A stretch of 64,000 nt of DNA from Thaumarchaeota archaeon SCGC AAA007-O23 (GTDB lineage Archaea; Thermoproteota; Nitrososphaeria; Nitrososphaerales; Nitrosopumilaceae), in assembly GCA_000402075.1 (NCBI GenBank), contig ARWO01000032.1, positions 153,387-217,386 of the forward strand. The letters are read 5' to 3'. Below, piece by piece: positions 25,509 through 33,756 of the stretch (positions are counted from its first letter, which is position 1; each line of letters begins with the position of its first letter). Made by a program: the position numbers and the translations under genes. Under the pieces are notes generated by a model. That model made no database searches and had not been told where the DNA came from. It saw only the letters and a list, made by a program, of their open reading frames with translations.

Positions 25509-25582
25509 GCCAGGGTAGCTCAGCCTGGGAGAGCACTCGGCTGAAGACCGAGCTGTCGCGCGTTCAAGTCCCGCCCCTGGCA
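25509..25582 (+). tRNA. tRNA-Phe (anticodon GAA)
   Basis: The 7-base-pair acceptor stem is GCCAGGG/CCCTGGC with discriminator A. The anticodon arm CTCGG-CTGAAGA-CCGAG shows anticodon GAA. The T loop is TTCAAGT. The T stem GCGCG/CCCGC contains one C-C mismatch at the fourth pair. CCA is not encoded and there is no intron. Confidence 0.93.
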
Positions 25583-25654
25583 CTAGTTTTTGTCAATAAA
25601 ATTAAAAATGATAATATTTTAATAGAAGATATCATATTGTTTTCTGATTTTCTT

Positions 25655-25855
25655 ATGAAATCTAAAAAGTCTACAACAAAATCCAAGAAAACTGGAAAGA
25701 AACCAGCTAAGAAAAAAGCAAAAAAATCAGCTGATTCAACAGATGATTCAGGTATTGTACTAATAGATGATGATTTGGAAATTGATGAAGAAAAGGAACT
25801 GGAAGAGCGTAAAGCATTTTTGGAAGAAGCACGTTCACAAGATACTGCTGACTAG
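25655..25855 (+). CDS. Small Lys-rich/acidic-tail protein, 66 aa
   Basis: The protein has a lysine-rich first half (about 15 Lys in 25 residues) and an acidic second half (IDDDLEIDEEKELEERKAFLEEA). The charge-block layout suggests a disordered nucleic-acid or chaperone-like protein; no family was recognised. The ATG at 25655 is used because the upstream open frame crosses tRNA-Phe. It lies 37 bases before the next gene. Confidence 0.5.
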   Translation: MKSKKSTTKSKKTGKKPAKKKAKKSADSTDDSGIVLIDDDLEIDEEKELEERKAFLEEARSQDTAD

Positions 25856-25892
25856 ACTAAATCTTTATTCGTTTTAAGATCCAATTTTAAAC

Positions 25893-26132
25893 ATGAGAGC
25901 ATTATCTTTGATTACCATTAAACCTGGCACGATTGATCAAGTTACAGAATTACTCTCAAAAAAACGTAAGATAGCAAAAGAGGTATTACCAGTAACTGGC
26001 AGAGCAGACATCTGTGTTCTTATGAATGGCTCTGTTAATGATATTAACACTACAATTATGGATTTGAAAAAGATCGGTAATATAGTCGCAACAGAAACCC
26101 TTATGGAAATGGAGGTTGATCTAGGTTGGTAA
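25893..26132 (+). CDS. Stand-alone Lrp/AsnC ligand-binding (RAM) domain protein
   Basis: The 79-residue protein is a ferredoxin-like RAM domain. It begins with ALSLITIKPGTIDQVTELLSK and has the TGRADICVLMNGSVNDINTTIMDLKKI core typical of Lrp/AsnC effector domains. There is no DNA-binding domain. It overlaps the next gene, another RAM domain, by 7 bases, so the two may form a hetero-oligomer that senses amino acids. Confidence 0.8.
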   Translation: MRALSLITIKPGTIDQVTELLSKKRKIAKEVLPVTGRADICVLMNGSVNDINTTIMDLKKIGNIVATETLMEMEVDLGW

Positions 26133-26344
26133 AAGCTATCGTATTGGTAAAATCACCTAAAAAATTCATCGCAGCAAGATTGAAACAAGTAAATTTAGTA
26201 AATGAATCTTTTCCCGTTAGTGGACAGTTTGATGCAGTTGCAGTGATTCAAGTGGAAAGGTTGGTTCAGATTAAAGATGTTACCACTCAGATTCAAAAAA
26301 TAAATGGAGTAGAAAGAACAGAAACAATGGTAGAGGTACAGTAA
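26126..26344 (+). CDS. Stand-alone Lrp/AsnC ligand-binding (RAM) domain protein
   Basis: This 72-residue RAM domain has KAIVLVKSPKKFIAARLKQVN and FPVSGQFDAVAVIQVERLVQIKDVTTQIQKINGVERTETM. It is clearly related to its upstream neighbour. It starts with TTG inside the last codons of that gene. The paired, overlapping arrangement suggests coupled translation and a shared complex. Confidence 0.8.
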   Translation: MVKAIVLVKSPKKFIAARLKQVNLVNESFPVSGQFDAVAVIQVERLVQIKDVTTQIQKINGVERTETMVEVQ

Positions 26345-26378
26345 TAAAGAATTTACAATAGAGGTTGTTAGAAGATTC

Positions 26379-26795
26379 ATGAATGTTAAAAAAGTTGGTA
26401 ATGTTATATTGGCAGTAAAAGATCTGAATAAATCAGTTGAATTTTATAATAAAATTTTAGGCATGCCAATAAAAAGTAAGAGGGATAACTGGGTTGATCT
26501 GGGGCAAAGTGGTGCAATACTTAGTCTTCATCCTGCAGTAGAATCATCACCTCATGTAGGTACTTCAGTGGATAACGGTGTTCTGATTGGCCTTCTGGTA
26601 GGAGATGTTGCTTCTGCTGTTGAAGAGTTAAAATCAAAAAATGTAGAAGTGCATAGAGGTGTTCAGGAACGTGAAGCTGGAATAAATGCAATTATACTTG
26701 ATCCTGACGGTTACATGATTTCATTGTTTGAACCAATCTTTACCGCTGAAAAAAATATACAATCAGGCGGTTACATAGGATTTACTCCTGCATAA
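26379..26795 (+). CDS. VOC-superfamily (glyoxalase-like) protein
   Basis: The protein has the beta-alpha-beta-beta-beta pattern of vicinal oxygen chelate proteins: VGNVILAVKDLNKSVEFYNKILGM, then DPDGYMISLFEP near residue 109. The metal ligands typical of glyoxalase I (H and E) are only partly apparent, so substrate assignment is not possible. It is 34 bases downstream of the RAM pair on the same strand. Confidence 0.8.
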   Translation: MNVKKVGNVILAVKDLNKSVEFYNKILGMPIKSKRDNWVDLGQSGAILSLHPAVESSPHVGTSVDNGVLIGLLVGDVASAVEELKSKNVEVHRGVQEREAGINAIILDPDGYMISLFEPIFTAEKNIQSGGYIGFTPA

Positions 26796-26799
26796 AATT

Positions 26800-27165
26800 T
26801 TATTTTTTATTTTCTAATTTCTTTTTTAATTCCAAATTTTCTTTAAGAATTTTTTGTTTTTCTTCTTTTAGTAATGTAATAGAATTTTCATTTGAATACA
26901 TTGGGTGTCCAGGGGGAATTAATTTATCCAGTGACATATTTAGAAGACCTGCAGCCATTTGTTGATACATCTGTGCAAAATTTTCTAGTTTGGGAGTTAG
27001 TGCAGCACTATCAGATGACATTTTTTCTTTTAGTTTTGGAGTATTAACTAAACCCTTTGGTATACTAACACCCGGTGGATAACGAATTGAATCCGGTGCT
27101 AACGTCGAAAAATCTGTTGGGAGACCATACATGTTATTTTTTTTTTTTGCGTCATAGTAATCCAT
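26800..27165 (-). CDS. Hypothetical protein with C-terminal coiled coil, 121 aa
   Basis: The N-terminal half is proline- and serine-rich (APDSIRYPPGVSIPKGLVNTP). The middle has FAQMYQQMAAGLLNMSLDKLIPPGHPMY. The last 30 residues form a clear coiled coil (LLKEEKQKILKENLELKKKLENK). The layout recalls the helical ends of PHA-associated proteins, but no firm homology is claimed. It converges with the VOC gene. Confidence 0.55.
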   Translation of the reverse strand: MDYYDAKKKNNMYGLPTDFSTLAPDSIRYPPGVSIPKGLVNTPKLKEKMSSDSAALTPKLENFAQMYQQMAAGLLNMSLDKLIPPGHPMYSNENSITLLKEEKQKILKENLELKKKLENKK

Positions 27166-27258
27166 ATTTTTCTAGATATGTTGGCATATTTGTTCTTTAG
27201 TGTACGCCTAAAACATTGCATAAGGTAAAAACGCGGTTAGTTCTTATCAATTAGTGTC

Positions 27259-27281
27259 GATCGCTGATCCTTATAGCGATC
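27259..27281. repeat. Inverted repeat upstream of the zinc microprotein gene
   Basis: GATCGCT and AGCGATC form a perfect 7-base inverted repeat with a 9-base spacer, ending 18 bases before the ATG at 27300. It may be an operator or a 5' hairpin. Confidence 0.3.
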
Positions 27282-27299
27282 ATAAGTTTTTTGAAAAAA

Positions 27300-27449
27300 A
27301 TGATTCAGCGGCAAAAAAAGAAATGTCTGAAATGTAAGAAAAGCATACATCCAATGGAACTACACAAACTTGTCATGTATGTTATTGAAGAGGAATTTAC
27401 TGAACATCATTACGAGCATGTTGAATGTCCTGAAAAGTTTACGATTTGA
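27300..27449 (+). CDS. Cys/His-containing microprotein, 49 aa
   Basis: The ORF contains CLKCKKSIHPMELHK near the start and HHYEHVECPEKF near the end, giving a CxxC pair plus several histidines and a third cysteine. This suggests a zinc site. It starts with ATG and is followed by the 278-residue gene at 27483 on the same strand. No family was recognised. Confidence 0.5.
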   Translation: MIQRQKKKCLKCKKSIHPMELHKLVMYVIEEEFTEHHYEHVECPEKFTI

Positions 27450-27482
27450 ATAGATTTTATGTAATAGATTTTATGATAAGGC

Positions 27483-28319
27483 ATGAGATTAGGTAGTAAA
27501 ACAGACGATGAATTTTTGATTAAACTTAATAAAAAAAATAGTCAGATTCAAAGCATTTTCCATGGAAAAATTAAGGAAATTGCAAAAAAACATCTGGTTG
27601 ATGTTATGATGCAGGATGGTATTGTAAAAAAACAGGAAACATTTGATGTAGAGAAAATTCATCAGGTTTACAATGGATTTGCTAACAGATTGCAAGATTG
27701 GACGTTAGATGGTATTTCAAGTACTAATGATGAGGGAATCAGGAGAAATTTTATTAAATTAAATACAAACGCAGATAACTGCAAAATTTCGTTGCATCTT
27801 TCTATACAATATCATGTTATACTGTTTTATCAGCCAAACTATGAAGTCATGAAAAAACAAAAAGAGTTATCAGATTTTATGGATATGACAAAAAAACAGG
27901 AAGGTGAACTCACTGAAAAAAGTGATCATGTAATACTTGAAAAATTAAGGGCTGAAGGATACAAGGATCTGGATACTCAAAATCTTTTTGAAATTTTTTA
28001 CGATGATGATAAAATCAGAGAAAAAATCATGAATGAAATTGAATTACAGACTGATGGTGATTTACAAAAAATTAGTCAGCGTAAAGAAAATCTATTAAAG
28101 GAATTGGATGATTTGCTTCTCGAAACATATCAAATGGAGCCTATACTTATTGACGAAGCGAGACTTGTGACGGGTGAGGAAGGATGTGTATGCAATATAG
28201 ACATTGAAATGATTAAAAATGGCCAAAAAGGTGGTTTGTTTGACTCTAATCAAGTTTCAAGTAATACAAAAGAAAAAATTAGTATATTGATTGATCAGGT
28301 TCTAGAATCTATTACTTAA
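27483..28319 (+). CDS. Hypothetical protein, 278 aa
   Basis: I do not recognise a domain. The protein is soluble, highly charged and mostly helical, with likely coiled-coil stretches (residues about 125-150 and 195-225). A short cysteine pair CVCNIDIE lies near residue 235. It converges with the methyltransferase gene and is 33 bases downstream of the Cys/His microprotein. Confidence 0.6.
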   Translation: MRLGSKTDDEFLIKLNKKNSQIQSIFHGKIKEIAKKHLVDVMMQDGIVKKQETFDVEKIHQVYNGFANRLQDWTLDGISSTNDEGIRRNFIKLNTNADNCKISLHLSIQYHVILFYQPNYEVMKKQKELSDFMDMTKKQEGELTEKSDHVILEKLRAEGYKDLDTQNLFEIFYDDDKIREKIMNEIELQTDGDLQKISQRKENLLKELDDLLLETYQMEPILIDEARLVTGEEGCVCNIDIEMIKNGQKGGLFDSNQVSSNTKEKISILIDQVLESIT

Positions 28320-28324
28320 TCATC

Positions 28325-29149
28325 CTAAATCATAGTTCTGGTAAAAATGAACGGTGTGTCAACTGACTGATCAACTGTCCAATATGTTGGTAATGTGACA
28401 GTCTTGATAACTTCAAGGTTGTAACGTTCCATTACTTTTCCCCAGCCCCATTTTGATTTATCTCTGGAATCTTTTCTCATTATATGGCTGCCGGTAAACA
28501 CAAAGACAGGATTCGTCTTTAAATTCTGCATAGATATGATCCTAGGAATTACATTATTTGCCAACATTTCACCAACCTCCGGAAGTCCAGATATGAAGAA
28601 TATTGGTTGAGACAATTCAAGTGATGCGTAATTAAATTGTGTAGCATCTGCTATCATTGGATGGAAATCCACTCCAGTATTTGATGAGATTTTATTCTCC
28701 AAACTTACAAGATTTTCATCAATTTCAATTCCATACGACTCTAGACCTACTACCTTGGCGCAATATGCAATTCTGCCATCACCTGAACCAATGTCAATTA
28801 TCTGTTTAACACCAAGATTTTTTGATTCTAATACAAGTGCATAAGCTGAAAGTATCCATATAGGATAAAATGGAGCATAGCTTGTATCATGTTTTATGCT
28901 ATCAAGCCAATAGTTATTCACATCTCCCTGATAGACCTTACATACAGTATCTAGTATATTCATTTCATAAGAGTCAGAGTAAATTGAATTGCTTTCAACA
29001 AACTTGTGTAGCATCTCCAATTCATGTTCGTCAATAGAAAGCGATTCAGGCAAAGTGGGCATAATCTCTTGGATATGACTACCACCTTCGTTTCTTTTCA
29101 TAAATTCAGTCTTCAATGTAACTATAGCCTCAACAAGCGTTTCGTTCAT
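28325..29149 (-). CDS. SAM-dependent methyltransferase-like protein
   Basis: The Rossmann motif I DIGSGDGRI lies at residues 119-127 and is followed by an acidic loop YGIEIDENLV. A second region, PMIADATQFNY, fits the adenine-binding step. The N-terminal 90 residues are helical and unassigned. The substrate is unknown; such stand-alone enzymes can modify lysines or small molecules. It lies divergent from ilvA with a 100-base promoter region. Confidence 0.78.
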   Translation of the reverse strand: MNETLVEAIVTLKTEFMKRNEGGSHIQEIMPTLPESLSIDEHELEMLHKFVESNSIYSDSYEMNILDTVCKVYQGDVNNYWLDSIKHDTSYAPFYPIWILSAYALVLESKNLGVKQIIDIGSGDGRIAYCAKVVGLESYGIEIDENLVSLENKISSNTGVDFHPMIADATQFNYASLELSQPIFFISGLPEVGEMLANNVIPRIISMQNLKTNPVFVFTGSHIMRKDSRDKSKWGWGKVMERYNLEVIKTVTLPTYWTVDQSVDTPFIFTRTMI

Positions 29150-29252
29150 ACTATAACGAGATATTCGTTATTTTTGAACCTATCAAATCTATTGGTTTAG
29201 AATTTAATGCTATAGCTACAAATAACCCAGTAATTAAAAAAATAGGAATTAC

Positions 29253-30461
29253 ATGAGCGTTACATATGATAATATTGTGAGTGCACAACAAGAACAGGGT
29301 GATGTGATCAGAAAAACATCTCTTACCTTTTCAGATACATTTACTCAGCTTACAGGTTCAACCGTTTACTTGAAAAATGAGTTTGAACAAAAAACTGGTT
29401 CATTTAAACTGCGTGGAGCATATTATAAAATCAAAACATTATCTGAAGAAGAAAGAAAAAATGGGGTCGTTGCCGCTTCTGCGGGAAATCATGCACAGGG
29501 AGTTGCATATGCATCAGCATTAGAAAAGATCAACTGTACTATAGTTATGCCAAAAAATGCTTCCCCAGCAAAGGTTGCTGCTACAAGGGGGTATGGTGCA
29601 ACTGTAGTTTTGGAAGGAAAAAATTATGATGAGTCCTGGATAAAGGCACAAGAAATTGCTAAAACAACTGGTGCAACAATCATTCATGCGTTTGATGATT
29701 CGCAAATTATAGCAGCACAAGGCGTGATAGGCTTGGAAATAATTGAACAACTTCCAGATGTTGACGAAATTTATGTACCAATAGGCGGTGGTGGATTAGC
29801 AGCTGGTATTTTGGTGGCTATCAAAGATAAAAACCCAAATGTAAAAGTCATCGGTGTAGAATCAAAATCATTTCCTTCAATGAAAAAGTCATTAGATTCT
29901 GGTAAAGTAGAAACTATTGAAGGTGGATTTACCGTTGCAGATGGAATATCAGTCAGAACACCAGGTGAACAAACATTTGAAATTATCAAAGATAGGATTG
30001 ATGAGATTGTGCTTGTTGATGATGATGAAATCATTAATACAATGTTTCTTTTAATGGAAAGATCAAAGTCAGTGGTTGAACCTGCAGGTGCAGCTGGACT
30101 TGCATATCTAGTAAGCAAAAAACCATCTCCCGGGAAAAAAGTTGTTCCGATATTATGTGGTGGAAATATTGATATGTATTTACTTGGCCAAATAGTTGCA
30201 AAAGGTTTGGCAACAATGGGTAGAATGGTAAAGATTTTCATTTTGCTTAAGGATAAACCAGGAGCGCTGAAAGAAGTTGTTGACGAGTTGGCATCACTTA
30301 GTGCAAACATTGTAGAAGTTATTCATGACAGACTAAGCTCAAACGTGCGTGCTGGAACAACTGGCGTGACATTAAGTTTAGAAACTGAAGATCAAAAACA
30401 TATGGATAAACTAATACAACATTTGAAAGAAAAAAACATAGATTTCAAGGTTCTCACTTAA
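29253..30461 (+). CDS. ilvA: Threonine ammonia-lyase (threonine dehydratase) with ACT domain
   Basis: This PLP enzyme converts threonine to 2-oxobutanoate for isoleucine synthesis. The PLP lysine K52 lies in KTGSFKLRGAYYK and the phosphate loop is GGGGLAAG. The C-terminal 75 residues form an ACT domain (IFILLKDKPGALKEVVDELA), which usually gives feedback control by an amino acid. It is a single gene followed by a strong hairpin and T-run. Confidence 0.92.
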   Translation: MSVTYDNIVSAQQEQGDVIRKTSLTFSDTFTQLTGSTVYLKNEFEQKTGSFKLRGAYYKIKTLSEEERKNGVVAASAGNHAQGVAYASALEKINCTIVMPKNASPAKVAATRGYGATVVLEGKNYDESWIKAQEIAKTTGATIIHAFDDSQIIAAQGVIGLEIIEQLPDVDEIYVPIGGGGLAAGILVAIKDKNPNVKVIGVESKSFPSMKKSLDSGKVETIEGGFTVADGISVRTPGEQTFEIIKDRIDEIVLVDDDEIINTMFLLMERSKSVVEPAGAAGLAYLVSKKPSPGKKVVPILCGGNIDMYLLGQIVAKGLATMGRMVKIFILLKDKPGALKEVVDELASLSANIVEVIHDRLSSNVRAGTTGVTLSLETEDQKHMDKLIQHLKEKNIDFKVLT

Positions 30462-30474
30462 TTAGATAAGAAAC

Positions 30475-30513
30475 GATTGAATGAGATAGTACCAGTATCT
30501 CACCCAATCTTTT
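30475..30513 (+). terminator. Hairpin with T-run after ilvA
   Basis: GATTG-AA-TGAGATA and TATCTCA-CC-CAATC form two stacked stems of 5 and 7 base pairs around a 7-base loop, followed by TTTT. It begins 14 bases after the ilvA stop. Confidence 0.6.
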
Positions 30514-30527
30514 GGTTTGGTACAATA

Positions 30528-30608
30528 TTAGCTCAAAAATCTAACAATAAAAATTATTCCAACAACGCCAAAACCAATCAAGTAGAGCTTATTTCTTCGT
30601 GTTATCAT
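30528..30608 (-). CDS. Single-span membrane micropeptide, 26 aa (cluster 2)
   Basis: The peptide begins MITRRNKLYLIGF and continues as one hydrophobic span ending VRFLS. The positive N-terminus predicts N-in topology. It is one of three micro-ORFs on the minus strand in the 524-base space between ilvA and purE. Confidence 0.4.
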   Translation of the reverse strand: MITRRNKLYLIGFGVVGIIFIVRFLS

Positions 30609-30698
30609 GTTTGAGCTTATGTGTTTATACGTATTATAGAACGTTTTACTAGTAATTTTTTACTTTTTGGTATGAGTATAACAAGTATTATTGGTATT

Positions 30699-30791
30699 CT
30701 AAATTAGATTAAACAAAAGTATTATCACTCCAATGACTATAATGCCAATCGGAACAAATGGATTATTTATCCAATCTTTAGGTATGATCAT
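30699..30791 (-). CDS. Single-span membrane micropeptide, 30 aa (cluster 2)
   Basis: The peptide begins MIIPKDWINNPFVPIG and continues with an isoleucine- and valine-rich span ending LLFNLI. The short amphipathic start followed by one span resembles small subunits of membrane complexes. No family was recognised. Confidence 0.4.
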   Translation of the reverse strand: MIIPKDWINNPFVPIGIIVIGVIILLFNLI

Positions 30792-30871
30792 CTCAGCTGA
30801 CCCATATCCCAAAAAGAATCTTGTAATATGTAAGATGTATGTCTGTATAAGCTTGATACAATTAACCTAAT

Positions 30872-30949
30872 CTAAGTCACTACATGAAGTATGAAAGCTG
30901 TAAGTAAGCCTAACATTCCTACTATGATTACGAATACAACTGGACCCAT
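30872..30949 (-). CDS. Single-span membrane micropeptide, 25 aa (cluster 2)
   Basis: The peptide is MGPVVFVIIV followed by a hydrophobic span and the end LHVVT. It begins 37 bases after the purE stop on the same strand, so it may be part of the purE transcript. The remaining parts of the 30462-30985 gap hold the ilvA terminator and otherwise AT-rich DNA. Confidence 0.4.
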   Translation of the reverse strand: MGPVVFVIIVGMLGLLTAFILHVVT

Positions 30950-30985
30950 GTTTTAGAATGAATCTTGTAGTATGTAACCATATTT

Positions 30986-31543
30986 TTACTTGAACTTTTT
31001 CTTGACAAACTTCTTTAGACCCATTCTCTTCAGATCCTGAGATTCCTTGAGAACTGATTTATGCTGCTTTTCCTTGTGAGATTTTAGCATCTTTCGAATA
31101 TCACTTGACTCATTAGCAAGTATTTTCAGGGCATAAATTCCTGCATTTAGTGCCTTGTTTACACCGACAGTAACCACTGGGGAACCAGATGGCATCTCAG
31201 ATATTGATAATAAAGAATCAAGACCACCAAATGCAGATTTTTTTTGTTGCTTGTCATTGTAAACTAATATTGGAACTCCAATCACTGGCAGAACGGTATG
31301 TGATGCAATCATTCCTGGTAGGTGTGCTGCACCTCCGGCGCCAGCAATTATCACTTTGAATCCATTTTTTTCTGCATGCTTTGCATATTCTTCTAATCTT
31401 GTTGGGGTTCTGTGAGCTGAGATTATTTGATCTTCATGTGGAACGTCAAATTCATCAAGAATTTCAGCTGCACCGTGCATTATTCTGCTATCAGAACTGG
31501 AACCCATTATGATTCCAACGAGTGGCTTTTTCATAATTTTCAT
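30986..31543 (-). CDS. purE: N5-carboxyaminoimidazole ribonucleotide mutase
   Basis: PurE moves the carboxyl group of N5-CAIR to give CAIR. The signature [13 protein letters not shown] lies at residues 10-22, SAHRTP at about 43-48, and [14 protein letters not shown] follows. The C-terminal 30 residues are lysine-rich and extend past the usual core. PurK, its partner, is encoded divergently at 32027, separated by two microprotein ORFs. The true start may be MKKPLVG, three codons in. Confidence 0.93.
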   Translation of the reverse strand: MKIMKKPLVGIIMGSSSDSRIMHGAAEILDEFDVPHEDQIISAHRTPTRLEEYAKHAEKNGFKVIIAGAGGAAHLPGMIASHTVLPVIGVPILVYNDKQQKKSAFGGLDSLLSISEMPSGSPVVTVGVNKALNAGIYALKILANESSDIRKMLKSHKEKQHKSVLKESQDLKRMGLKKFVKKKFK

Positions 31544-31576
31544 AGACCTGAAGATGTTTTTAATGTAACGAACACT

Positions 31577-31606
31577 GGTGTATAGCTCGATAAAGAGAGC
31601 TACTAG
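31577..31606. other. Possible leader hairpin upstream of purE
   Basis: TAGCTC and GAGCTA can form a 6-base-pair stem around an 8-base loop within the 115-base space before the purE ATG. A TATATATA stretch at about 31637-31651 would place this hairpin in a 5' leader. The regulatory meaning is unknown. Confidence 0.25.
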
Positions 31607-31659
31607 GCAGGAAGTAATTATTTGAGTATTCTGAATATATATAAAAAATATATTTATTT

Positions 31660-31734
31660 TTATTTATTCTCTTTACGTCTTTTCTGTTTAGACGTTCCAC
31701 CAGCATTATGCCTATTGGGTTTTTTCTTAGTCAT
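31660..31734 (-). CDS. Basic micropeptide, 24 aa
   Basis: The ORF encodes [17 protein letters not shown] and ends KRRKENK. It is highly basic. Its ATG overlaps the TGA of the zinc-finger microprotein gene (ATGA). Coupled translation makes it plausible, but no homology is recognised. Confidence 0.35.
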   Translation of the reverse strand: MTKKKPNRHNAGGTSKQKRRKENK

Positions 31735-31880
31735 TTTATTATCTCGAAAGCATTTTTGTAGGCATCTGGTTTATTTTTGAGATCTTCTTTTATGTGAGAT
31801 GCTGAAAAGCCATGTACTTTTCTAATATGTTCTGGAATATCATCACAAGGTTTTTGACAAGTTTTACACATGTATTTCAT
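31731..31880 (-). CDS. C2H2 zinc-finger microprotein, 49 aa (paralogue of 52847)
   Basis: The ORF begins MKYMCKTCQKPCDD and continues EHIRKVHGFS. C5 and C8 with H18 and H23 give a CxxC-x9-H-x4-H finger; C12 may be an extra ligand. About 29 of 49 residues are identical to the ORF at 52847 with no gaps, including the end YKNxFEIIK. This conservation between two loci is strong evidence that both are genes. It could bind nucleic acid or mediate protein contacts. Confidence 0.75.
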   Translation of the reverse strand: MKYMCKTCQKPCDDIPEHIRKVHGFSASHIKEDLKNKPDAYKNAFEIIK

Positions 31881-32026
31881 ATTTAGTACGAAATATCAGA
31901 CTATACATACCCATCTACTCTCATCTTAAAAATTGTGAGCATTTAGGAATAAACTATAGTCCAAGTTTAACTAACGGTAAGCTCAACGTCGCACTGGTTT
32001 TTATCTAGTTTATTTTTAGGGTGATT

Positions 32027-33169
32027 ATGACAAAAAGGCTTGGAATCATAGGAGGAGGTCAGCTTGGCATGATGATAACGGAGGCTGCCAAAAATCTAAG
32101 TGAGTGTATATCAGAAATCACAGTGCTTGACCCAACAGAGAATTGTCCAGCTGCCCAGGTTGGAGCAAAACAAATTGTTGGTGACTTTAAGGACGAACTT
32201 GCAATACTAAAACTTGCAGAACAGTCTGACATCATTACATACGAGATAGAATCTGGTAATACAGATGTACTAAGCAAACTAAAAGCAAAGATTGAACCAT
32301 CACCATCCACTCTAGGTATAATCCAAGACAAATTTTCACAAAAAACATTCCTTTCAGAGAATGAACTTCCTGTTTCACAATTTTATGAGATTACATCATT
32401 GGGCGACCTATATGAAAAAATTAAGGAACTTGGGCTTCCTGTTTTACTAAAGTCAAGGAGAGATGCATATGATGGAAGAGGAAATTTCAAGATTACTTCC
32501 TCGGATGAGATTGAAAATGCATACCAACACTTTGACGGAAAAAGCCTAATGGTTGAAAAATTTGTCAATTTTAAGATGGAAGTATCTGTAATAGCAGCTC
32601 GAAACACAAAAGGCGATATTACCACATATCCTCTGGTGGAAAATATTCATGAAAATAATATTCTGAAAATGACAATTGCACCTGCACGCGTATCTGATAA
32701 TGTGATAAGTAATGCAGGTAATATTGCAAAAAAGACGATGGAGGTCCTGAAAGGTGCTGGTGTTTTTGGAATCGAGATGTTTATTGATCAAGATGATAAT
32801 ATTATCATCAACGAGATAGCACCTAGGGTTCACAACTCTGGTCATCATACATTACAGTCATGCAAGACATCACAGTTTGAACAACATATTCGTGCAATAC
32901 TTGGGTTGGAGCTTGGAAGTACTGATCTTGTTCACAAAACCGTCATGTGTAATATTTTAGGTCCTGACGGATTTGAAGGAAAGTACAAGCCAGTTGTGTT
33001 AGAAAAGGGTGGTGTATATCTGAAGATGTATGGAAAGAGTGTCTCAAAGCCACAACGCAAGCTTGGTCACTTTAACGTTGTAGACCTGAGTGACTCCAAG
33101 GACGTATCCGAGTTGTTGAAAACGGCTGACGAGATAAAAAATTCAATTTTAATTAATCCACTAGATTAG
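32027..33169 (+). CDS. purK: N5-carboxyaminoimidazole ribonucleotide synthase
   Basis: PurK is an ATP-grasp enzyme that carboxylates AIR with bicarbonate and ATP. It starts with LGIIGGGQLGMMI and has the ATP-grasp lid LPVLLKSRRDAYDGRGNFKI and the metal site EIAPRVHNSGHHT. ATG 32027 gives the normal start MTKRLG; an in-frame GTG at 32021 is unlikely. A TATA-like TTATCTA about 28 bases upstream suggests a leaderless message. Confidence 0.93.
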   Translation: MTKRLGIIGGGQLGMMITEAAKNLSECISEITVLDPTENCPAAQVGAKQIVGDFKDELAILKLAEQSDIITYEIESGNTDVLSKLKAKIEPSPSTLGIIQDKFSQKTFLSENELPVSQFYEITSLGDLYEKIKELGLPVLLKSRRDAYDGRGNFKITSSDEIENAYQHFDGKSLMVEKFVNFKMEVSVIAARNTKGDITTYPLVENIHENNILKMTIAPARVSDNVISNAGNIAKKTMEVLKGAGVFGIEMFIDQDDNIIINEIAPRVHNSGHHTLQSCKTSQFEQHIRAILGLELGSTDLVHKTVMCNILGPDGFEGKYKPVVLEKGGVYLKMYGKSVSKPQRKLGHFNVVDLSDSKDVSELLKTADEIKNSILINPLD

Positions 33170-33198
33170 TTTATTAATTCTGAAACTTTCAGCTAATC

Positions 33199-33591
33199 AT
33201 GGCAAAAGCAGCAGCATTAGTAATCACTGGTATTTCAATTGCATTACTGGTAATTTATGGTGCAGATGCAGCTGCCGGGATGGACGATCCTGACAAGCAA
33301 GGCTTTCTAGACATGGATCACATGACAAGAGGACTTGGTCTTGGTGGTCCAGCAATGGTTTTGCCATTAATTGCATATTTTATTTCACGAAATGATTCGT
33401 CCAAGGGACTTGGTGGAATGATACTAGTTGCAGGAATTCTGATCATAATTGGTGCTGTAACAGTGATTGGCATGACTGATCTTTCTGAAGCAGATGAAAC
33501 AGCTAGAAACCCACTCATGGAAACAGCTCCGTTACTAATAGTTGGTGGAATTCAAATGGGTCTTGGCGTATTAAAGATAAAAAAATCTTAG
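33199..33591 (+). CDS. Small multi-span membrane protein, 130 aa
   Basis: About four spans are seen: residues 4-23, 50-63, 72-94 and 108-125. Acidic loops lie between them (AAGMDDPDKQGFLDMDHM). The protein starts with an Ala-rich span without a cleavable signal. I know no function for it. It begins 29 bases after purK and is followed by a zinc microprotein gene. Confidence 0.65.
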   Translation: MAKAAALVITGISIALLVIYGADAAAGMDDPDKQGFLDMDHMTRGLGLGGPAMVLPLIAYFISRNDSSKGLGGMILVAGILIIIGAVTVIGMTDLSEADETARNPLMETAPLLIVGGIQMGLGVLKIKKS

Positions 33592-33593
33592 AC

Positions 33594-33713
33594 ATGCCAG
33601 TTTGTGAAAAATGCAAAAACAAAGTTCCTAAAGTGTATAATTGTGAGCATACGAATGATCAGGACTATTGTTCAGACTGTTATACGGAACTACACTACTA
33701 CCTGACTGAATAA
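33594..33713 (+). CDS. Zinc-binding microprotein with two CxxC pairs, 39 aa
   Basis: The ORF begins MPVCEKCKNKVPK and has NCEHTNDQDYCSDCYTE, giving CxxC, C and CxxC ligands plus His as in a small treble-clef or B-box-like site. It starts 2 bases after the stop of the membrane-protein gene, so it is likely in the same operon. Confidence 0.6.
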   Translation: MPVCEKCKNKVPKVYNCEHTNDQDYCSDCYTELHYYLTE

Positions 33714-33756
33714 AATAGTAATATCCTTTTAATGCAGTTTACAGTTCACTTTTTTT

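Noticed and set aside
25443..25583. N-terminal extension of the HD-domain gene
   Set aside because: The extension runs antisense through tRNA-Phe; the HD family start fits ATG 25442.
25499..25654. N-terminal extension of the 66-residue Lys-rich protein
   Set aside because: It reads through tRNA-Phe; the real start is ATG 25655.
29771..30310. 179-residue minus-strand ORF inside ilvA
   Set aside because: It is antisense to a clear threonine ammonia-lyase and has low-complexity composition.
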